Virus record (IMG/VR): IMGVR_UViG_3300027865_000023 | Coordinates: 1-35,291 of that record | From: a virus | Direction: 5' to 3' (one strand) | DNA: 35,291 bases | Part shown: positions 19,869-28,958 of the stretch, in pieces | Position numbering within the stretch: the first letter of the stretch is position 1 | How the letters are laid out: each line of letters opens with the position of its first letter | The notes under the pieces: generated by a model | Database searches by the model: none | The model's input: only the letters and a program-made list of their open reading frames with translations | What the model was told of the DNA's origin: nothing | Translations under genes and position numbers: made by a program

Positions 19869-20454
19869 CTACAATCTCCTTTTGAGCAATTATTAAAAAA
19901 CCATTGCTACGTTCCCATTGCGATTTATCAGCAACTTCAATTCTGAAATCCGACCTTTCCTCTAAAGCGTCTCTTACTTGAAGCAAAGTAAATCCAGTAG
20001 TTTTCATTCCATTTGCTTTATAATTCCCACTATCATAATCCAAGTATGGTGTGTTAAAAATAATCAACCCCTCAGAATTAAGGTGATTGCAGAGGAAACC
20101 AACAAAACCATCCAGCTCTTCATATAAAACATGATGTAAAACATACCAAAAATGGATTATGTCGTATTTCTCAGGGAAAATATCAGAGTAACTATTAATT
20201 AAATGTCTATTTTTTATTTTTTTATGCACCAACGCATTTAGGGCTCTTGCTGATATATCGGCAAGGGCATACTCCTTCACAATATCTATAACCGCCCTCA
20301 TTTGTCTTCCTTCTCCAGCGCCAATTTCTAAAACTTTTTTATCCCTAAAGATTTCAATATGCTTTTCAAAGGGGACTTTTACACTGTCTCCTTGTTTATA
20401 TTCTATATATCTCGTATCCCAATAACTGCTTCTCTCGTTTAAATCTTTTAACAT
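19861..20454 (-). CDS. Class I SAM-dependent methyltransferase
   Basis: This protein has 197 residues. Motif I is VLEIGAGEG (41-49), the acidic residue after strand 2 is in YALADIS, motif IV is [13 protein letters not shown], and [17 protein letters not shown] follows. This is a compact Methyltransf_11/25-like enzyme, without a target-recognition domain or DNA-MTase motif. It sits between GDP-fucose synthase and the sulfotransferase with short overlaps to both, which suggests methylation of the same sugar or glycan. The substrate is not proven. The start ATG at 20454 uses AGGGAG inside the fucose-synthase end. Confidence 0.8.
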   Translation of the reverse strand: MLKDLNERSSYWDTRYIEYKQGDSVKVPFEKHIEIFRDKKVLEIGAGEGRQMRAVIDIVKEYALADISARALNALVHKKIKNRHLINSYSDIFPEKYDIIHFWYVLHHVLYEELDGFVGFLCNHLNSEGLIIFNTPYLDYDSGNYKANGMKTTGFTLLQVRDALEERSDFRIEVADKSQWERSNGFLIIAQKEIVDG

Positions 20455-21404
20455 TTTTGCTCCCTTCGCATACTTTTATACCACCTGACTGTTTTTTCTA
20501 ATCCTTCCCTAAGCTCTGTTTTTGCATTAAAACCAAACTCTTCCTGAGCTCTTGAAACATCAAGACATCTTCGTGGCTGACCGTCAGGCTTTGACAAATC
20601 CCATGTTACATCCCCATAAAATCCTGTAAGTTTAGCAATAAATCCCGCAAGGTCTTTTATAGACACCTCAAATCCAGACCCTATATTGACTGGCTCACCT
20701 TTATTGTATTTTTCAGTTGCAAGCACTATCCCTTCAGCAGCATCTTCTACATACAAAAATTCCCTTGTTGGTTTCCCTGTCCCCCAAATAGTTACTTTTG
20801 GATGAAACGGGTTCTCTTGAATGGCATTAATAAACTTTTTAATTAAAGCTGGGATTACATGGGAAGTGTCAGGGTCGAAATTATCTCCTATGCCATATAA
20901 ATTAACAGGCAAAAGATATATCGAGTTAAAATTGTGTTGCTTTCTATATGCCTGAGACTGAACAAGAAGCATTTTCTTTGCAAGCCCGTATGGAGCATTT
21001 GTTTCTTCTGGATAGCCATCCCATATATCCTTCTCTTTAAAGGGTATCGGGCAAAACTTAGGGTATGCGCATATCGTCCCGATAGCAACAAACTTTTCTA
21101 CGCCAAAATGATAGGCTAAATCCATTGTCTGTATCCCCATAACAAGGTTATCGTAGAAGAAACTGGCAGGGTATTCGCTGTTAGCTTTTATTCCACCGAC
21201 AACCGCCGCAAGATGAATAACAATATCGGGCAGAAATTCATAAAACATTTGCCCACATTCTTCTTTGTCGGTGAGGTCATACTTCTCACTGCTCGGGGCT
21301 ACGATGTTTTTACATCCACGCTCTTTGAGCTTTTTAACCACATAAGAACCCAAAAAACCGTTTCCGCCAGTTACTAAAACTGTTTTATTGTCCCAAAATT
21401 CCAT
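20448..21404 (-). CDS. fcl: GDP-L-fucose synthase
   Basis: This 318-residue protein belongs to the short-chain dehydrogenase superfamily and is close to bacterial Fcl/WcaG. NADPH is bound by TGGNGFLGS. The catalytic Ser is in [15 protein letters not shown]-type segments and the Tyr-x3-Lys pair is in APYGLAKKM. The family segment [23 protein letters not shown] (quoted in parts) and [13 protein letters not shown] are strongly diagnostic. It converts GDP-4-keto-6-deoxymannose to GDP-L-fucose by epimerisation and reduction. It directly follows the dehydratase gene (1-bp gap), giving the full two-step route from GDP-mannose. Length is normal and catalytic residues appear intact. Confidence 0.93.
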   Translation of the reverse strand: MEFWDNKTVLVTGGNGFLGSYVVKKLKERGCKNIVAPSSEKYDLTDKEECGQMFYEFLPDIVIHLAAVVGGIKANSEYPASFFYDNLVMGIQTMDLAYHFGVEKFVAIGTICAYPKFCPIPFKEKDIWDGYPEETNAPYGLAKKMLLVQSQAYRKQHNFNSIYLLPVNLYGIGDNFDPDTSHVIPALIKKFINAIQENPFHPKVTIWGTGKPTREFLYVEDAAEGIVLATEKYNKGEPVNIGSGFEVSIKDLAGFIAKLTGFYGDVTWDLSKPDGQPRRCLDVSRAQEEFGFNAKTELREGLEKTVRWYKSMRREQKC

Positions 21405-21405
21405 A

Positions 21406-22461
21406 TTACACCTTAAGTTTGTCGCAGTCGCTTTCGACCATTATCTCGCATAAGGCACGAAAAGTTACCTTCGGAGACCAATTAAGCCCTATCCTTGCTT
21501 TTGTAATATCAGCCTGAAGAACATCAACCTCAATAGGTCTAAAATATCTTGGGTCTATTTCTATAATAGTGTCCCCCTCTTTTACTGGACACTTATCCCG
21601 AGATACAAATTCAATAACTCCTTTTTCTTTTAAACCACTATTCCGCCACTCTATGCCGATACCGACATAATGAAACGCATATTCTACAAATTCCCTCACA
21701 GAATGGCTTTGTCCTGTGCCAATCACATAATCTTCAGGTTTATCCTGCTGTAACATCGTCCACATACATTCCACATACTCGGGGGCATATCCCCAATCTC
21801 TTTTAGCGTCCAGATTCCCGAGGAAAAGCCTTTGCTCTTTACCTGCAAGAATATTTGCCAGAGCCCGTGTAATCTTTCTTGTCACAAAGGTTTCCCCTCT
21901 CCTTGGAGATTCGTGGTTAAAAAGAATACCGTTACAGGCAAACATGTTATACCCATTCCGATAATTGACAGTCGTCCAGAAAGCATATGTCTTAGCAACA
22001 GCATAGGGGCTTCGGGGTGAAAAGGGCGTATCTTCGCTCTGCGGTGGTTGGGCAGAACCGAACATCTCTGACGAAGATGCCTGATAAAATTTTGTTTTTA
22101 TCCCACTTCTCCTGATGGCTTCAAGAAGCCTTGTTGTGCCAAGCGCTGTTATATCGCCAGTATATTCTGGAATATCGAAGCTAACCCTTACATGGCTCTG
22201 AGCACCAAGATGATAAACTTCGTCTGGTTCAATGTTGTAAATTATGTTGGTTAACTGTCCTGCGTCGGCAAGGTCTCCATAATGAAGAAATAATTTTGCA
22301 TCAGGGGCATGAGAGTCTACATATATATGGTTAATCCTACTGGTATTAAAAGTGCTCGCCCTTCTTATAAGACCATGAACAGCATAGCCCTTGGACAGAA
22401 GCAGTTCTGCTAAATAAGAACCGTCCTGTCCAGTAATACCAGTTATAAGTGCTTTTTTCAT
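21406..22461 (-). CDS. gmd: GDP-mannose 4,6-dehydratase
   Basis: This protein has 351 residues from the ATG at 22461 (MKKALITG). A longer in-frame start inside the previous gene is less likely. The NAD(P) motif is [15 protein letters not shown], followed by [11 protein letters not shown]. The catalytic region is [10 protein letters not shown] with Tyr-x3-Lys in [10 protein letters not shown], then [16 protein letters not shown], all hallmarks of Gmd. It makes GDP-4-keto-6-deoxymannose, the substrate of the next gene product. Length and motifs are complete, so activity is expected. It follows the glycosyltransferase-like gene with 1-bp spacing and weak Shine-Dalgarno sequence, suggesting coupled translation. 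Confidence 0.95.
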   Translation of the reverse strand: MKKALITGITGQDGSYLAELLLSKGYAVHGLIRRASTFNTSRINHIYVDSHAPDAKLFLHYGDLADAGQLTNIIYNIEPDEVYHLGAQSHVRVSFDIPEYTGDITALGTTRLLEAIRRSGIKTKFYQASSSEMFGSAQPPQSEDTPFSPRSPYAVAKTYAFWTTVNYRNGYNMFACNGILFNHESPRRGETFVTRKITRALANILAGKEQRLFLGNLDAKRDWGYAPEYVECMWTMLQQDKPEDYVIGTGQSHSVREFVEYAFHYVGIGIEWRNSGLKEKGVIEFVSRDKCPVKEGDTIIEIDPRYFRPIEVDVLQADITKARIGLNWSPKVTFRALCEIMVESDCDKLKV

Positions 22462-22462
22462 C

Positions 22463-23698
22463 TTATCTATTGTCCCGTACCTTATCAAGAATATGATTTA
22501 TTAAAAAAACAGACAATTTATGCTGGTTGCCCTTTATCCATTTTCCATAAAGCTCAAAGCAGTTAGAGGATATATATTCATATTGCTCTTTTGTTATGTT
22601 AGTGGCATCTTTTAAATCAGAGAAATCTTCACTAAATGTAAGATAGTGTTCCCCATCTTTCATTTCAGGGAAGAACGACTGGTCGTTAATCCTTCTTGGG
22701 TAAAGGTTTATTGTCTTCATAGCGGCAGCTTCCCAGAAACGGGGCGGTGCAAGAATAGAGAAAGCCCATTTATAGTCACAATAAAATAAATATTGTTTGA
22801 GTATATTGTAGAGATTCGCATCAGCAAGTGGGCTTGAATTTAGAGCCCCCTCAAGTAAGCCTAAATTGATATCCCCATGATGTTTTTTAAAAATCTCTGC
22901 TGCTTCGTAGAAAAACGGGACACACTGGTTATTCCAGTGAGCCTTACCAGTTGTCTGTCCATTGAAATAGTCATCTGGTATAGGACTTGGTATTCTACAA
23001 GATGTTTTGCTCCCCCTATAGTGAGCAAGAGACATACCCCCATGTTCTTTCCATATCTTTCTACAGTCATCACAATACTGATGGACATAGTGCGTGGTAA
23101 AAAAACAGGAAAATTCATCAACCAAATGATGCTTTAAAAAATGCAGATACATTATAAATCTCTGATAGTGATGCCCGCCACGCACAAGGCATAGCTTCTT
23201 TCTACCTTCCCATGTTAAAGAGGGCACTATGTCGGGGTCTCGCCACATTACGTAGGGCAAAGAATGTAATCGCCCACTATTTTTAATAGTAGAATATGTC
23301 TGCCAGTGTTCATCTGAACAGAAAGGTCGTAGTCTCTTGGTAATGTGCATATTATTATCAATATACATTTCGTCAGAACTTTGAACCTCTTGGATGCCTG
23401 CCACTTTAAAGATTAAATCTATATCTAATATTTCCTTGGACTGTCCATACATGCTGTCAAAAGATGAATGGTCGTTAATATCAAAAGAGCATATAGTGTT
23501 ACCATTGTTTTTAAGCTGTGATATTGTCACTGGAGTCAAGCGTATGCCATCAACCAAAACAATGGAATTCTTAACAGCCCGCAAGTCCGCAGCAATTTCA
23601 ATCGGCGTTGTAGTCCCTTGCGAGTAATTAAGCAATGACATAAAATAAACCTGTTCCAGATAAATATTGACTGGCTTGAACATTACTATTTTTTTCAT
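22463..23698 (-). CDS. Glycosyltransferase-like protein, GT-B type (CgeB/Glyco_trans_1-like)
   Basis: This protein has 411 residues. The C-terminal part has [17 protein letters not shown], then [19 protein letters not shown], the pattern of nucleotide-sugar-binding domains in CgeB-like and spore-coat glycosyltransferases (E of RFWEAAA, then EHYLTFSED). The N-terminal half is poorly conserved, with a CDDC motif ([11 protein letters not shown]) that is unusual. The donor could well be GDP-fucose from the two following genes, since the three genes overlap or nearly abut. The family call is moderate and donor and acceptor are inferred from context only. Confidence 0.65.
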   Translation of the reverse strand: MKKIVMFKPVNIYLEQVYFMSLLNYSQGTTTPIEIAADLRAVKNSIVLVDGIRLTPVTISQLKNNGNTICSFDINDHSSFDSMYGQSKEILDIDLIFKVAGIQEVQSSDEMYIDNNMHITKRLRPFCSDEHWQTYSTIKNSGRLHSLPYVMWRDPDIVPSLTWEGRKKLCLVRGGHHYQRFIMYLHFLKHHLVDEFSCFFTTHYVHQYCDDCRKIWKEHGGMSLAHYRGSKTSCRIPSPIPDDYFNGQTTGKAHWNNQCVPFFYEAAEIFKKHHGDINLGLLEGALNSSPLADANLYNILKQYLFYCDYKWAFSILAPPRFWEAAAMKTINLYPRRINDQSFFPEMKDGEHYLTFSEDFSDLKDATNITKEQYEYISSNCFELYGKWIKGNQHKLSVFLINHILDKVRDNR

Positions 23699-24228
23699 TT
23701 CACCGCCTCGATATTTAAGCTCATTAATATACCTTCGTCTTTATCCATATGGGGCAAATATGCCTGTGAATAATCATCATATTTAGAGTGCTCGGTTTTT
23801 CTCCAGTCCCATTCCCTGATGGTCTGGAAACCTACAACCTTTAAGCACTTAATCAGATACTCCCTGTCAAAAATAATATGGTGTGTATCAATCTGTATTT
23901 TTTGTCCGCCATACATTAAACCAAGGACTTGCTCTAATTCTCCAGTGCTCTGATAGTATCGGCAGATAGCTTTAAAATCGGGGACAGCCAACCTTAAGAT
24001 TCCATTATGGATAAGCAGGTCTCTCCAGTGGGTAAGGACAGCGTATGTCATGTTTCTGTTGAAATGCTCGAGCACATGGCTTGCGTAGATTAATCTGAAC
24101 GATGCTCTTGGATATGGAATAGTCATGGCACTACTGTATAAATCCACTTTGTTATCTGAGAAAATATCCAGATTAATCCAGTCGGGCAAATAGTTCTTCC
24201 CTGCTCCGATATGAAGCTTATCTATCAT
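23695..24228 (-). CDS. Class I methyltransferase-like protein (177 aa)
   Basis: The protein begins KLHIGAGKNYLPDWINLDIFSDN, the classic start of small methyltransferases encoded in glycan clusters (G-x-G loop at 6-10 and acidic strand-2 end at Asp21). FRLIYASHVLEHF is motif IV and NGILRLAVPDFKAIC follows. It has 177 residues, so it lacks an N-terminal substrate domain. Some such proteins are predicted to bind SAM without a known acceptor. ATGA overlaps occur at both ends. The call is strong for the fold and weak for the substrate. Confidence 0.78.
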   Translation of the reverse strand: MIDKLHIGAGKNYLPDWINLDIFSDNKVDLYSSAMTIPYPRASFRLIYASHVLEHFNRNMTYAVLTHWRDLLIHNGILRLAVPDFKAICRYYQSTGELEQVLGLMYGGQKIQIDTHHIIFDREYLIKCLKVVGFQTIREWDWRKTEHSKYDDYSQAYLPHMDKDEGILMSLNIEAVK

Positions 24229-24467
24229 TTAGCTTTTTTCTTTTTCTTAGCTATGGTTTTTCTTTTGACGGGGGCTGGACACAATACTTTGTCAAATGCC
24301 TCTTTCATACAGAAATGACAGGCGGTATAAACCCCCCTTATATTCCATAAGGCTACTGTTGCCCCGCAGTAATCACATTTACAGCCCTCTGGTGCACCCG
24401 CAGTCCACTTCGAGGGATGATTCAACAGCCACTTAATATTTGACCACCAACGCTTTAAGGTCTCCAT
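24225..24467 (-). CDS. Small zinc-ribbon protein (80 aa)
   Basis: This protein has 80 residues. An N-terminal Trp-rich segment (RWWSNIKWLLNHPSKW) is followed by CKCDYCGATVALW and, 15 residues on, CHFC. This gives the CxC-x2-C ... C-x2-C pattern of a zinc ribbon. The tail is very Lys-rich. The function is unknown, and it may bind nucleic acid. The ATG at 24467 follows AGGAGA. It overlaps the methyltransferase-like gene by ATGA. Confidence 0.55.
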   Translation of the reverse strand: METLKRWWSNIKWLLNHPSKWTAGAPEGCKCDYCGATVALWNIRGVYTACHFCMKEAFDKVLCPAPVKRKTIAKKKKKAK

Positions 24468-24477
24468 TTTATTTCTC

Positions 24478-24723
24478 CTATGGTATAGATTGTTTGCTAT
24501 TGATAGCTTTTAATAAACATTTAATACTGCAAAAATCTGTTATATCATTCTGCCATCCGACTGAGTGCATGTAACTTTCAGCCATTCCCTTTTTCTTGAA
24601 ACGTGGCTCATTAAGCCATACCCGTAATTGTCCACTTAATTGCAACCAATTTTCTTTTCTTTGTTGTCTTTCTTTTATTGCTTGTTTTTTACAAATATTA
24701 CATAAAGTTATTTCTTTTTTCAT
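24478..24723 (-). CDS. Small Cys-rich protein (81 aa)
   Basis: This protein has 81 residues from an ATG at 24723 that overlaps the glycosyltransferase stop (ATGA). The CNICKK pair near the N-terminus and the FCSIKC pair near residue 66 flank a basic helical middle. Four cysteines in two C-x2/3-C pairs suggest a split zinc site, like treble-clef or HNH-type structural sites, but without nuclease residues I can identify. The function is unknown. Confidence 0.5.
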   Translation of the reverse strand: MKKEITLCNICKKQAIKERQQRKENWLQLSGQLRVWLNEPRFKKKGMAESYMHSVGWQNDITDFCSIKCLLKAINSKQSIP

Positions 24724-25508
24724 TCGCTTTCCACCTTCCAATATTTTAAATACTCTTCACTCTCTTCTGATGCTTTCATACTCTTTTTCTTTTTATACCA
24801 CTCCTGCCAATGCGGGGATGACATGGCATGTCCGACTTTAGCCTCGTTAATATATGTATCCTTAAACTGTTGGTCTACTTGCCAAAGCTCTTCACACATA
24901 CCCGCAATGGATTTTAATCTTGCTTCGGTCTTAAGAAAACCAAAATGCCTGATGACTGGACTGCCCATATGAAGAAGCGGATTCTGGAAACCGCTTGGTC
25001 TCTCATGCACCATGCGCTCAAACCCCACATTCGGCAAGTTCCTAAAAAACCTCGGTTGCCAGTCGGGATGACTTCCAAGATTAGCTATCTGCTCTTCAGC
25101 GGACGGTTTAGTGAGTAACCCCCCGTCACGGGTCTCGACTATAGACATATCAAATGCTCTATAATGCTGTCTCGGAAGCCAGATTAAATCATGGTTTGAT
25201 TCACACATCATCCCAAATTTCTTGACATCCGCTGGCAGTATCCGCTCGTCACCGTCAAGAATCAAAACCCATTTGCTTCTGGCTAAATGAGCTGTCAGGG
25301 TACGCATTCCACCATATCCGCCTACAAACATGGGATGTGTTATCTGATAAACCCTTGCCCCCAAAGACCTGCAAATTTCTATAGTACTATCCGTGCTCCC
25401 ACTATCAACAACTACCCACTCGTTAATAACGCTTTTAACACAGTTGTAAACTGCTTCTGCGTTTTTTTCTTCGTCTTTAAAATTACAGCATAGTGTTATG
25501 GTTGACAT
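24720..25508 (-). CDS. Family 2 glycosyltransferase (GT-A)
   Basis: This protein has 262 residues. It is a GT-A enzyme: N-terminal LCCNFKDEEKNAEAVYNC, then EWVVVDSGSTDSTIEICRSLGARVY, and the metal-binding LILDGDERI (DGDE as the DxD motif), all as in the WaaE/KdtX-type branch of GT2. The late RFFRNLPNVGFERMVHERP is also typical of that branch. It would add a sugar to a glycan chain. It heads the glycan part of the island (in transcription order), ahead of the methyltransferases and fucose genes. The start is the ATG at 25508, next to the preceding stop. Confidence 0.87.
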   Translation of the reverse strand: MSTITLCCNFKDEEKNAEAVYNCVKSVINEWVVVDSGSTDSTIEICRSLGARVYQITHPMFVGGYGGMRTLTAHLARSKWVLILDGDERILPADVKKFGMMCESNHDLIWLPRQHYRAFDMSIVETRDGGLLTKPSAEEQIANLGSHPDWQPRFFRNLPNVGFERMVHERPSGFQNPLLHMGSPVIRHFGFLKTEARLKSIAGMCEELWQVDQQFKDTYINEAKVGHAMSSPHWQEWYKKKKSMKASEESEEYLKYWKVESE

Positions 25509-25765
25509 TATTCTCCCTTTAAATGTCGGAGATAAGTATAGGGTAACTGGCTATAGTCTGCGACTTCATAGGTCACACCCTTAATAACTTCCTTGGATTT
25601 AATTCCAATCAATATACTTCTAATGTTAAAATTTATCCTGACATCATCTGTTAATTCAATTCCCTCTGGCAAATCTAACAACTCCTGTAATTTCCGAAAC
25701 GGGATTTGGAGTAAACCCCTATATTCATTCCCCCCCAAGGTCGACCCCCACTGCATTAGATTCAT
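25508..25765 (-). CDS. Hypothetical protein (85 aa)
   Basis: This 85-residue alpha/beta protein has no motif I know (IPFRKLQELLDLPEGIELTDDVRIN, then IRSILIGIKSKEV). The start is uncertain. An ATG at 25765 lies inside the preceding gene by 41 nt and has little ribosome site, and an in-frame TTG nearer its stop is possible. The function is unknown. Confidence 0.45.
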   Translation of the reverse strand: MNLMQWGSTLGGNEYRGLLQIPFRKLQELLDLPEGIELTDDVRINFNIRSILIGIKSKEVIKGVTYEVADYSQLPYTYLRHLKGE

Positions 25766-25985
25766 CTTTTAATGCCTTAGTCATCTTTATCCTCCCCTTG
25801 GAAAGTTTAAATTTCTTCTTTTTTTCTACCTTACCCTTGTTCTCTCTGATTTCCTTATTGCGCTCCTTGTTTTTCTTTTTGTTCTCAGCAGTGCGTTCTG
25901 CCTGCTTTTTATATTTACCTGTTTGTTTGTTGTGATATGAGCGCCTGAGTTTTTTCCCGCTTCCGCCTGTTGCTAATTTACTCAT
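25725..25985 (-). CDS. Very basic, low-complexity protein (86 aa)
   Basis: This protein has 86 residues with about a third Lys/Arg and long runs of Lys, Glu and Asn (residues 20-65). It is probably one charged helix or disordered. It may bind nucleic acid or neutralise charge. The ATG at 25985 follows a good AAGGAG and overlaps the metallopeptidase stop (TAATG). No family could be assigned. Confidence 0.5.
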   Translation of the reverse strand: MSKLATGGSGKKLRRSYHNKQTGKYKKQAERTAENKKKNKERNKEIRENKGKVEKKKKFKLSKGRIKMTKALKDESNAVGVDLGGE

Positions 25986-26290
25986 TATGTCTCCTTGTCA
26001 AACTCCATTGTTGTTAGTGCCTGATATAATAATTCGCCCATAGTAGAAACAAATCTCTCATTATTATCTAATTCATCCTCACTCATAAAATGTAGTGCCC
26101 AATGGACTAACTCATGGCAAAAAGCATATTCTATTTGAGTCTGTGGTCTATGACTCCTTACTTTTTGTAGTAATATTTTCCCCTCTCTATATTTAACTAA
26201 CCCTATGCAATCCTCTCTATCTGTGAGTTCATCCACAAAAACAACTTCTACTGTATGCCCTAACATTTTAAATCTATTTGGTATTTTCAA
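25985..26290 (-). CDS. Zinc metallopeptidase-like protein (HELVH motif)
   Basis: This protein has 101 residues. HELVH at 59-63 with a later NNERFV (Glu78 as possible third ligand) gives an HExxH...E zinc site, as in ImmA/IrrE and SprT-like peptidases. The strand before it (KILLQKV) and the helix around AFCHELVHWALH fit the minimal fold. In phages such proteins can cut regulators (ImmA type), but here no repressor partner lies adjacent. The start is a TTG at 26290. An internal ATG at 26266 is less likely. Confidence 0.65.
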   Translation of the reverse strand: MKIPNRFKMLGHTVEVVFVDELTDREDCIGLVKYREGKILLQKVRSHRPQTQIEYAFCHELVHWALHFMSEDELDNNERFVSTMGELLYQALTTMEFDKET

Positions 26291-26562
26291 ATAAGGTCTA
26301 TCTCCTTAAATAGTTTTTGCCATATTTCCCTATGAGCTAAAACCCCATTGATTTCAAACATATTATCTGGTAAACCAAGGTAAATCCGCACTTTTTCATC
26401 ACAACATCCACATTTAACCAAAACAGATGCGCTTTCTTTTTGCTTGCCCTTTTTCCAATAAAATCGGGGGACAGGACAACCATGTGTCGAATCTTTAGAA
26501 GGTTGCATCCCAATTTTCTTATTGTTTAGTATCTTGTCTATTTTTCTGGACATTTTACTCAT
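26287..26562 (-). CDS. Hypothetical protein with CxC-x2-C site (91 aa)
   Basis: This protein has 91 residues, with a basic N-terminus, then HGCPVPRFYW, and VLVKCGCCDEKVRIYL. Cysteines at 29, 50, 52 and 53 may form a metal site. The C-terminal part is a helix (REIWQKLFKEI). The family is unknown. The ATG at 26562 uses CAAGG upstream. The stop overlaps the peptidase start. Confidence 0.5.
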   Translation of the reverse strand: MSKMSRKIDKILNNKKIGMQPSKDSTHGCPVPRFYWKKGKQKESASVLVKCGCCDEKVRIYLGLPDNMFEINGVLAHREIWQKLFKEIDLI

Positions 26563-26580
26563 TACCTTGAGCGAATTTAC

Positions 26581-26730
26581 TCAATCGAATATTTCAAATC
26601 TCTTATCCCAAATTGTTTTATCTACTCTTCTTATATGCCCAAGCAACCCGCTATACAGAATAAATTTGTGCTCGGCTTCCTTTATTTCTTCTTCGGTAAA
26701 TTTCTGTTCTTTTGGTCTCTTATCTTCCAT
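26581..26730 (-). CDS. Small charged protein (49 aa)
   Basis: An ATG at 26730 gives 49 codons, charged and helical (EQKFTEEEIKEAEHKFILY), with an Ile/Trp-containing end. It overlaps the small membrane gene before it by 49 nt and precedes the next gene by 18 nt. No function is known. Coding is supported by codon composition like its neighbours and by filling an otherwise empty gap. Confidence 0.45.
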   Translation of the reverse strand: MEDKRPKEQKFTEEEIKEAEHKFILYSGLLGHIRRVDKTIWDKRFEIFD

Positions 26731-26807
26731 TGCTTATTCTTCCTTTCTGCTAATAATATTCCTAAAACCAAACCTAATAAAAATATAAACAGATTAACTA
26801 CTTCCAT
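26682..26807 (-). CDS. Small membrane protein (41 aa)
   Basis: The ATG at 26807 overlaps the nuclease stop by 10 nt. It has one hydrophobic helix (VVNLFIFLLGLVLGILLA) and then a basic tail of about 20 residues (positive-inside), so a single-pass membrane protein is likely. The role is unknown. The coupling to the nuclease gene supports translation. Confidence 0.45.
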   Translation of the reverse strand: MEVVNLFIFLLGLVLGILLAERKNKQWKIRDQKNRNLPKKK

Positions 26808-27229
26808 AATTTATATTGCCCACATATTTTTTCCACACCTTCCAAAATATCATCTGCGCTTCTTGCGACCACAACTTTACAGCCCTGCTCTTCCAGCTCA
26901 CCTAAAAATTTCTCTTGGTAAGGTGAAAGCTTACCCTTTTCTGTCTTCACTTCAATAGGCAGGAATAAAACCATCGCACCCTCTTTTTCGAGAATATTAT
27001 AAATCCGCTCTATTAACATATCTGATGTGCCCATATAGTGTGTGCTCACTTCATCTGTTACCATTTTTTTAAACTCGGATTCTTTTATCTTTCTGACTGC
27101 CATTAAATCGGGGATGCCTTTTTCACAGCCGAGCATTTGCAGATTATTCCAGACCCTAAAATTAAGCACTCTCAATATCTGTTTCACATCCCGCTTAATC
27201 ATCCCTTCGGGAGTCAGCTTTCTTTGCAT
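26798..27229 (-). CDS. VRR-NUC domain nuclease
   Basis: This protein has 143 residues. An N-terminal helix is followed by the first catalytic segment GIPDLMAV (the family's GxPD motif, Asp being a metal ligand), and later LPIEVKTEKGKLSPYQEKFL (Glu and Lys of the EVK motif, then SPYQ). This is the PD-(D/E)XK-type virus-type replication-repair nuclease domain found in many phages, plasmids and FAN1. It lies between helicase genes and small proteins in the replication module. It could process branched or replication intermediates. Motif order and spacing are right, although the insert between them is longer than in many phage members. Confidence 0.82.
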   Translation of the reverse strand: MQRKLTPEGMIKRDVKQILRVLNFRVWNNLQMLGCEKGIPDLMAVRKIKESEFKKMVTDEVSTHYMGTSDMLIERIYNILEKEGAMVLFLPIEVKTEKGKLSPYQEKFLGELEEQGCKVVVARSADDILEGVEKICGQYKLWK

Positions 27230-27230
27230 G

Positions 27231-27479
27231 TCACTTCCAACCTTCCACTTCAGCCTTCTTAATCACTGCCTTAACTAAACCCCAAGCCCCCGATTTTTTA
27301 CGTGGAAAATCTTTAAGATACACATGGCATATCTTAGATAAATCCTCACTATAAAAGACTGCTGTATAGTTGCCTTTTTCTGGAGAACCTGTCATGTCGT
27401 TAGCAATAACGCCATAACCCAATCTTCTTCTTTTTTCCTCGTTCCCATGCGGGAGCAGGTTAATAACCACTTCCACCAT
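27231..27479 (-). CDS. Hypothetical protein next to the helicase (82 aa)
   Basis: This protein has 82 residues, alpha/beta, with HVYLKDFPRKKSGAWGLVKAVIK near the end. It overlaps the end of the DnaB-like gene by 20 nt and stops one base before the VRR-NUC gene begins. No family is recognised. Its position suggests a replication accessory role, which is inference. Confidence 0.5.
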   Translation of the reverse strand: MVEVVINLLPHGNEEKRRRLGYGVIANDMTGSPEKGNYTAVFYSEDLSKICHVYLKDFPRKKSGAWGLVKAVIKKAEVEGWK

Positions 27480-28776
27480 ATTCTTCTCCCTGAGCTAATG
27501 ACTTAAACCTTGTGTATTCTGGTTGCCATTGCATCTTTACTGCGCCTGTTTTCATATGTCTACCCTTGGCGAAAATACACTCTGCCTCGTTAGTGTTGTC
27601 GATATCTTTTTTGTAATAAGCGTCCCTGTAGAGAAAAATCACACTGTCAGCATCCTGCTCTATCCCCCCCGACTCCCTTAAGTCCGAAAGGAAAGGTCTC
27701 TTATCGTCCCTTGCTTCGCAACCACGGTTTAATTGAGCAAGACAAATAACCGCCACGTCATACTCTTTCGCAATCTGCTTCATTGTTTTGCTGATTTCTG
27801 CCACTTCCACTTCTCGACTTCTATTTTTCTGTGCAGGGGTAATTAACTGGAGATAATCAATAGCCACAAGTTTAATCCCGTAATCTTCAACCATACCTTC
27901 GACATATTGCATAATGCGGTCAATTGTAATAACCCCGTCAAAGCAGTAATATATCGGGAGCTCCGCCAGCTTGCGAGTAGCCTGAACGAAATCCTCACCA
28001 TAATCTTTTATAAACCCCTGATTTAAAGAAAGAGAGGGGATTTTACCAATATCGGATAAATGCCTTATCCCAATTTCAGTGCGTCCCATTTCAAGCTCAA
28101 ACACCCCAACTGGATGACCAGCCTTTGCAACATTAAGCACAATGTTCCCCATAAAAGCACTTTTCCCCATGCCCGGACGACCTGCGACTATAATTAAATT
28201 GGTCTTCTTTATCCCGCCCATTGCTTTATCAACATCGTGGAAACCAGTAGGCATACCAACTATATGATTAGGGCTCTTTGAAATTTCTTCGACATATGTA
28301 GAAGTTTCTGTGGCAAGTTCCCTCGCAGTTATAACTCCACCTACCGTTCGGGTTTCTTTTAATCCTGCCCTGACAAAAGCCTTAAGCTTATCCACATCAG
28401 CATCTTCAATGTTAGAGATTACATCTATCGCTGACCGCATAAGGGCTCTTCTTTGCGACTTCTCTTTAACAATGCCAGCATGAGTTTTAATCTGTGCCGA
28501 AGTCGGCATTGTATTTGTGATAGATGATAGATATGTAGCTCCGCCAATTTCTCCGATATTACCTTCTTTAGTCAGTAGGTCTGTCATCGTTAGTAAGTCT
28601 ATTGTCTCCCGCCTGCTTTTAAGCACCTGCATAGCCCTGTATATTTTCTGGTGAGCAGTTTTATAAAAATCATCGGGTGTAAGACCAATTTTTTTAAATG
28701 ATTTATCATCAATTAAAATAGCGCCTAACACACTCGATTCTGCATCCAAGCTGTGCGGTGGTATTTTCCCATTCAT
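27460..28776 (-). CDS. dnaB: DnaB-like replicative helicase
   Basis: This protein has 438 residues. Residues 1-110 are a DnaB N-terminal domain (PHSLDAESSVLGAILID, FYKTAHQKIYRAM). Residues 170-430 are a RecA-like ATPase: GMPTGFHDVDKAMGGIK, Walker A GRPGMGKS at 199-206, Walker B VAIDYLQLI, and the arginine-finger region LSDLRESGGIEQDADSVIFLYRD (Ser/Arg). It is the complete, normal-length helicase that unwinds the fork 5'-3'. It follows the replisome-organiser-like gene and a 61-aa gene, in the order seen in many siphoviruses. No intein is present in it. Overlaps are ATGA-like upstream and 20 nt downstream. Confidence 0.95.
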   Translation of the reverse strand: MNGKIPPHSLDAESSVLGAILIDDKSFKKIGLTPDDFYKTAHQKIYRAMQVLKSRRETIDLLTMTDLLTKEGNIGEIGGATYLSSITNTMPTSAQIKTHAGIVKEKSQRRALMRSAIDVISNIEDADVDKLKAFVRAGLKETRTVGGVITARELATETSTYVEEISKSPNHIVGMPTGFHDVDKAMGGIKKTNLIIVAGRPGMGKSAFMGNIVLNVAKAGHPVGVFELEMGRTEIGIRHLSDIGKIPSLSLNQGFIKDYGEDFVQATRKLAELPIYYCFDGVITIDRIMQYVEGMVEDYGIKLVAIDYLQLITPAQKNRSREVEVAEISKTMKQIAKEYDVAVICLAQLNRGCEARDDKRPFLSDLRESGGIEQDADSVIFLYRDAYYKKDIDNTNEAECIFAKGRHMKTGAVKMQWQPEYTRFKSLAQGEEYGGSGY

Positions 28777-28958
28777 TTAGCCCCCTGAACATAATCAGGA
28801 ATCTTTAAGTCATACAGGGTTAACACTTTATTTAAATTGTTTATTTTTCTTTCATCGCCAGAAGCTAAAATGTGAGTCGCAATATTCAGCTTAGAGCATA
28901 TGCGGTCTGTGCACTTAAAACAAAACTCTGAAAATTTCACTTCACATGTTTTTGTCAT
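28773..28958 (-). CDS. Small Cys-containing protein (61 aa)
   Basis: This protein has 61 residues. The N-terminal part has FCFKCTDRIC and an earlier Cys (C5, C13, C16, C21), a compact metal-binding pattern. A helix with NNLNKVLTLYDL follows. It sits between the replisome-organiser-like gene and the helicase with ATGA overlaps on both sides. It might be a helicase-loading or regulatory factor by position only. Confidence 0.5.
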   Translation of the reverse strand: MTKTCEVKFSEFCFKCTDRICSKLNIATHILASGDERKINNLNKVLTLYDLKIPDYVQGAK

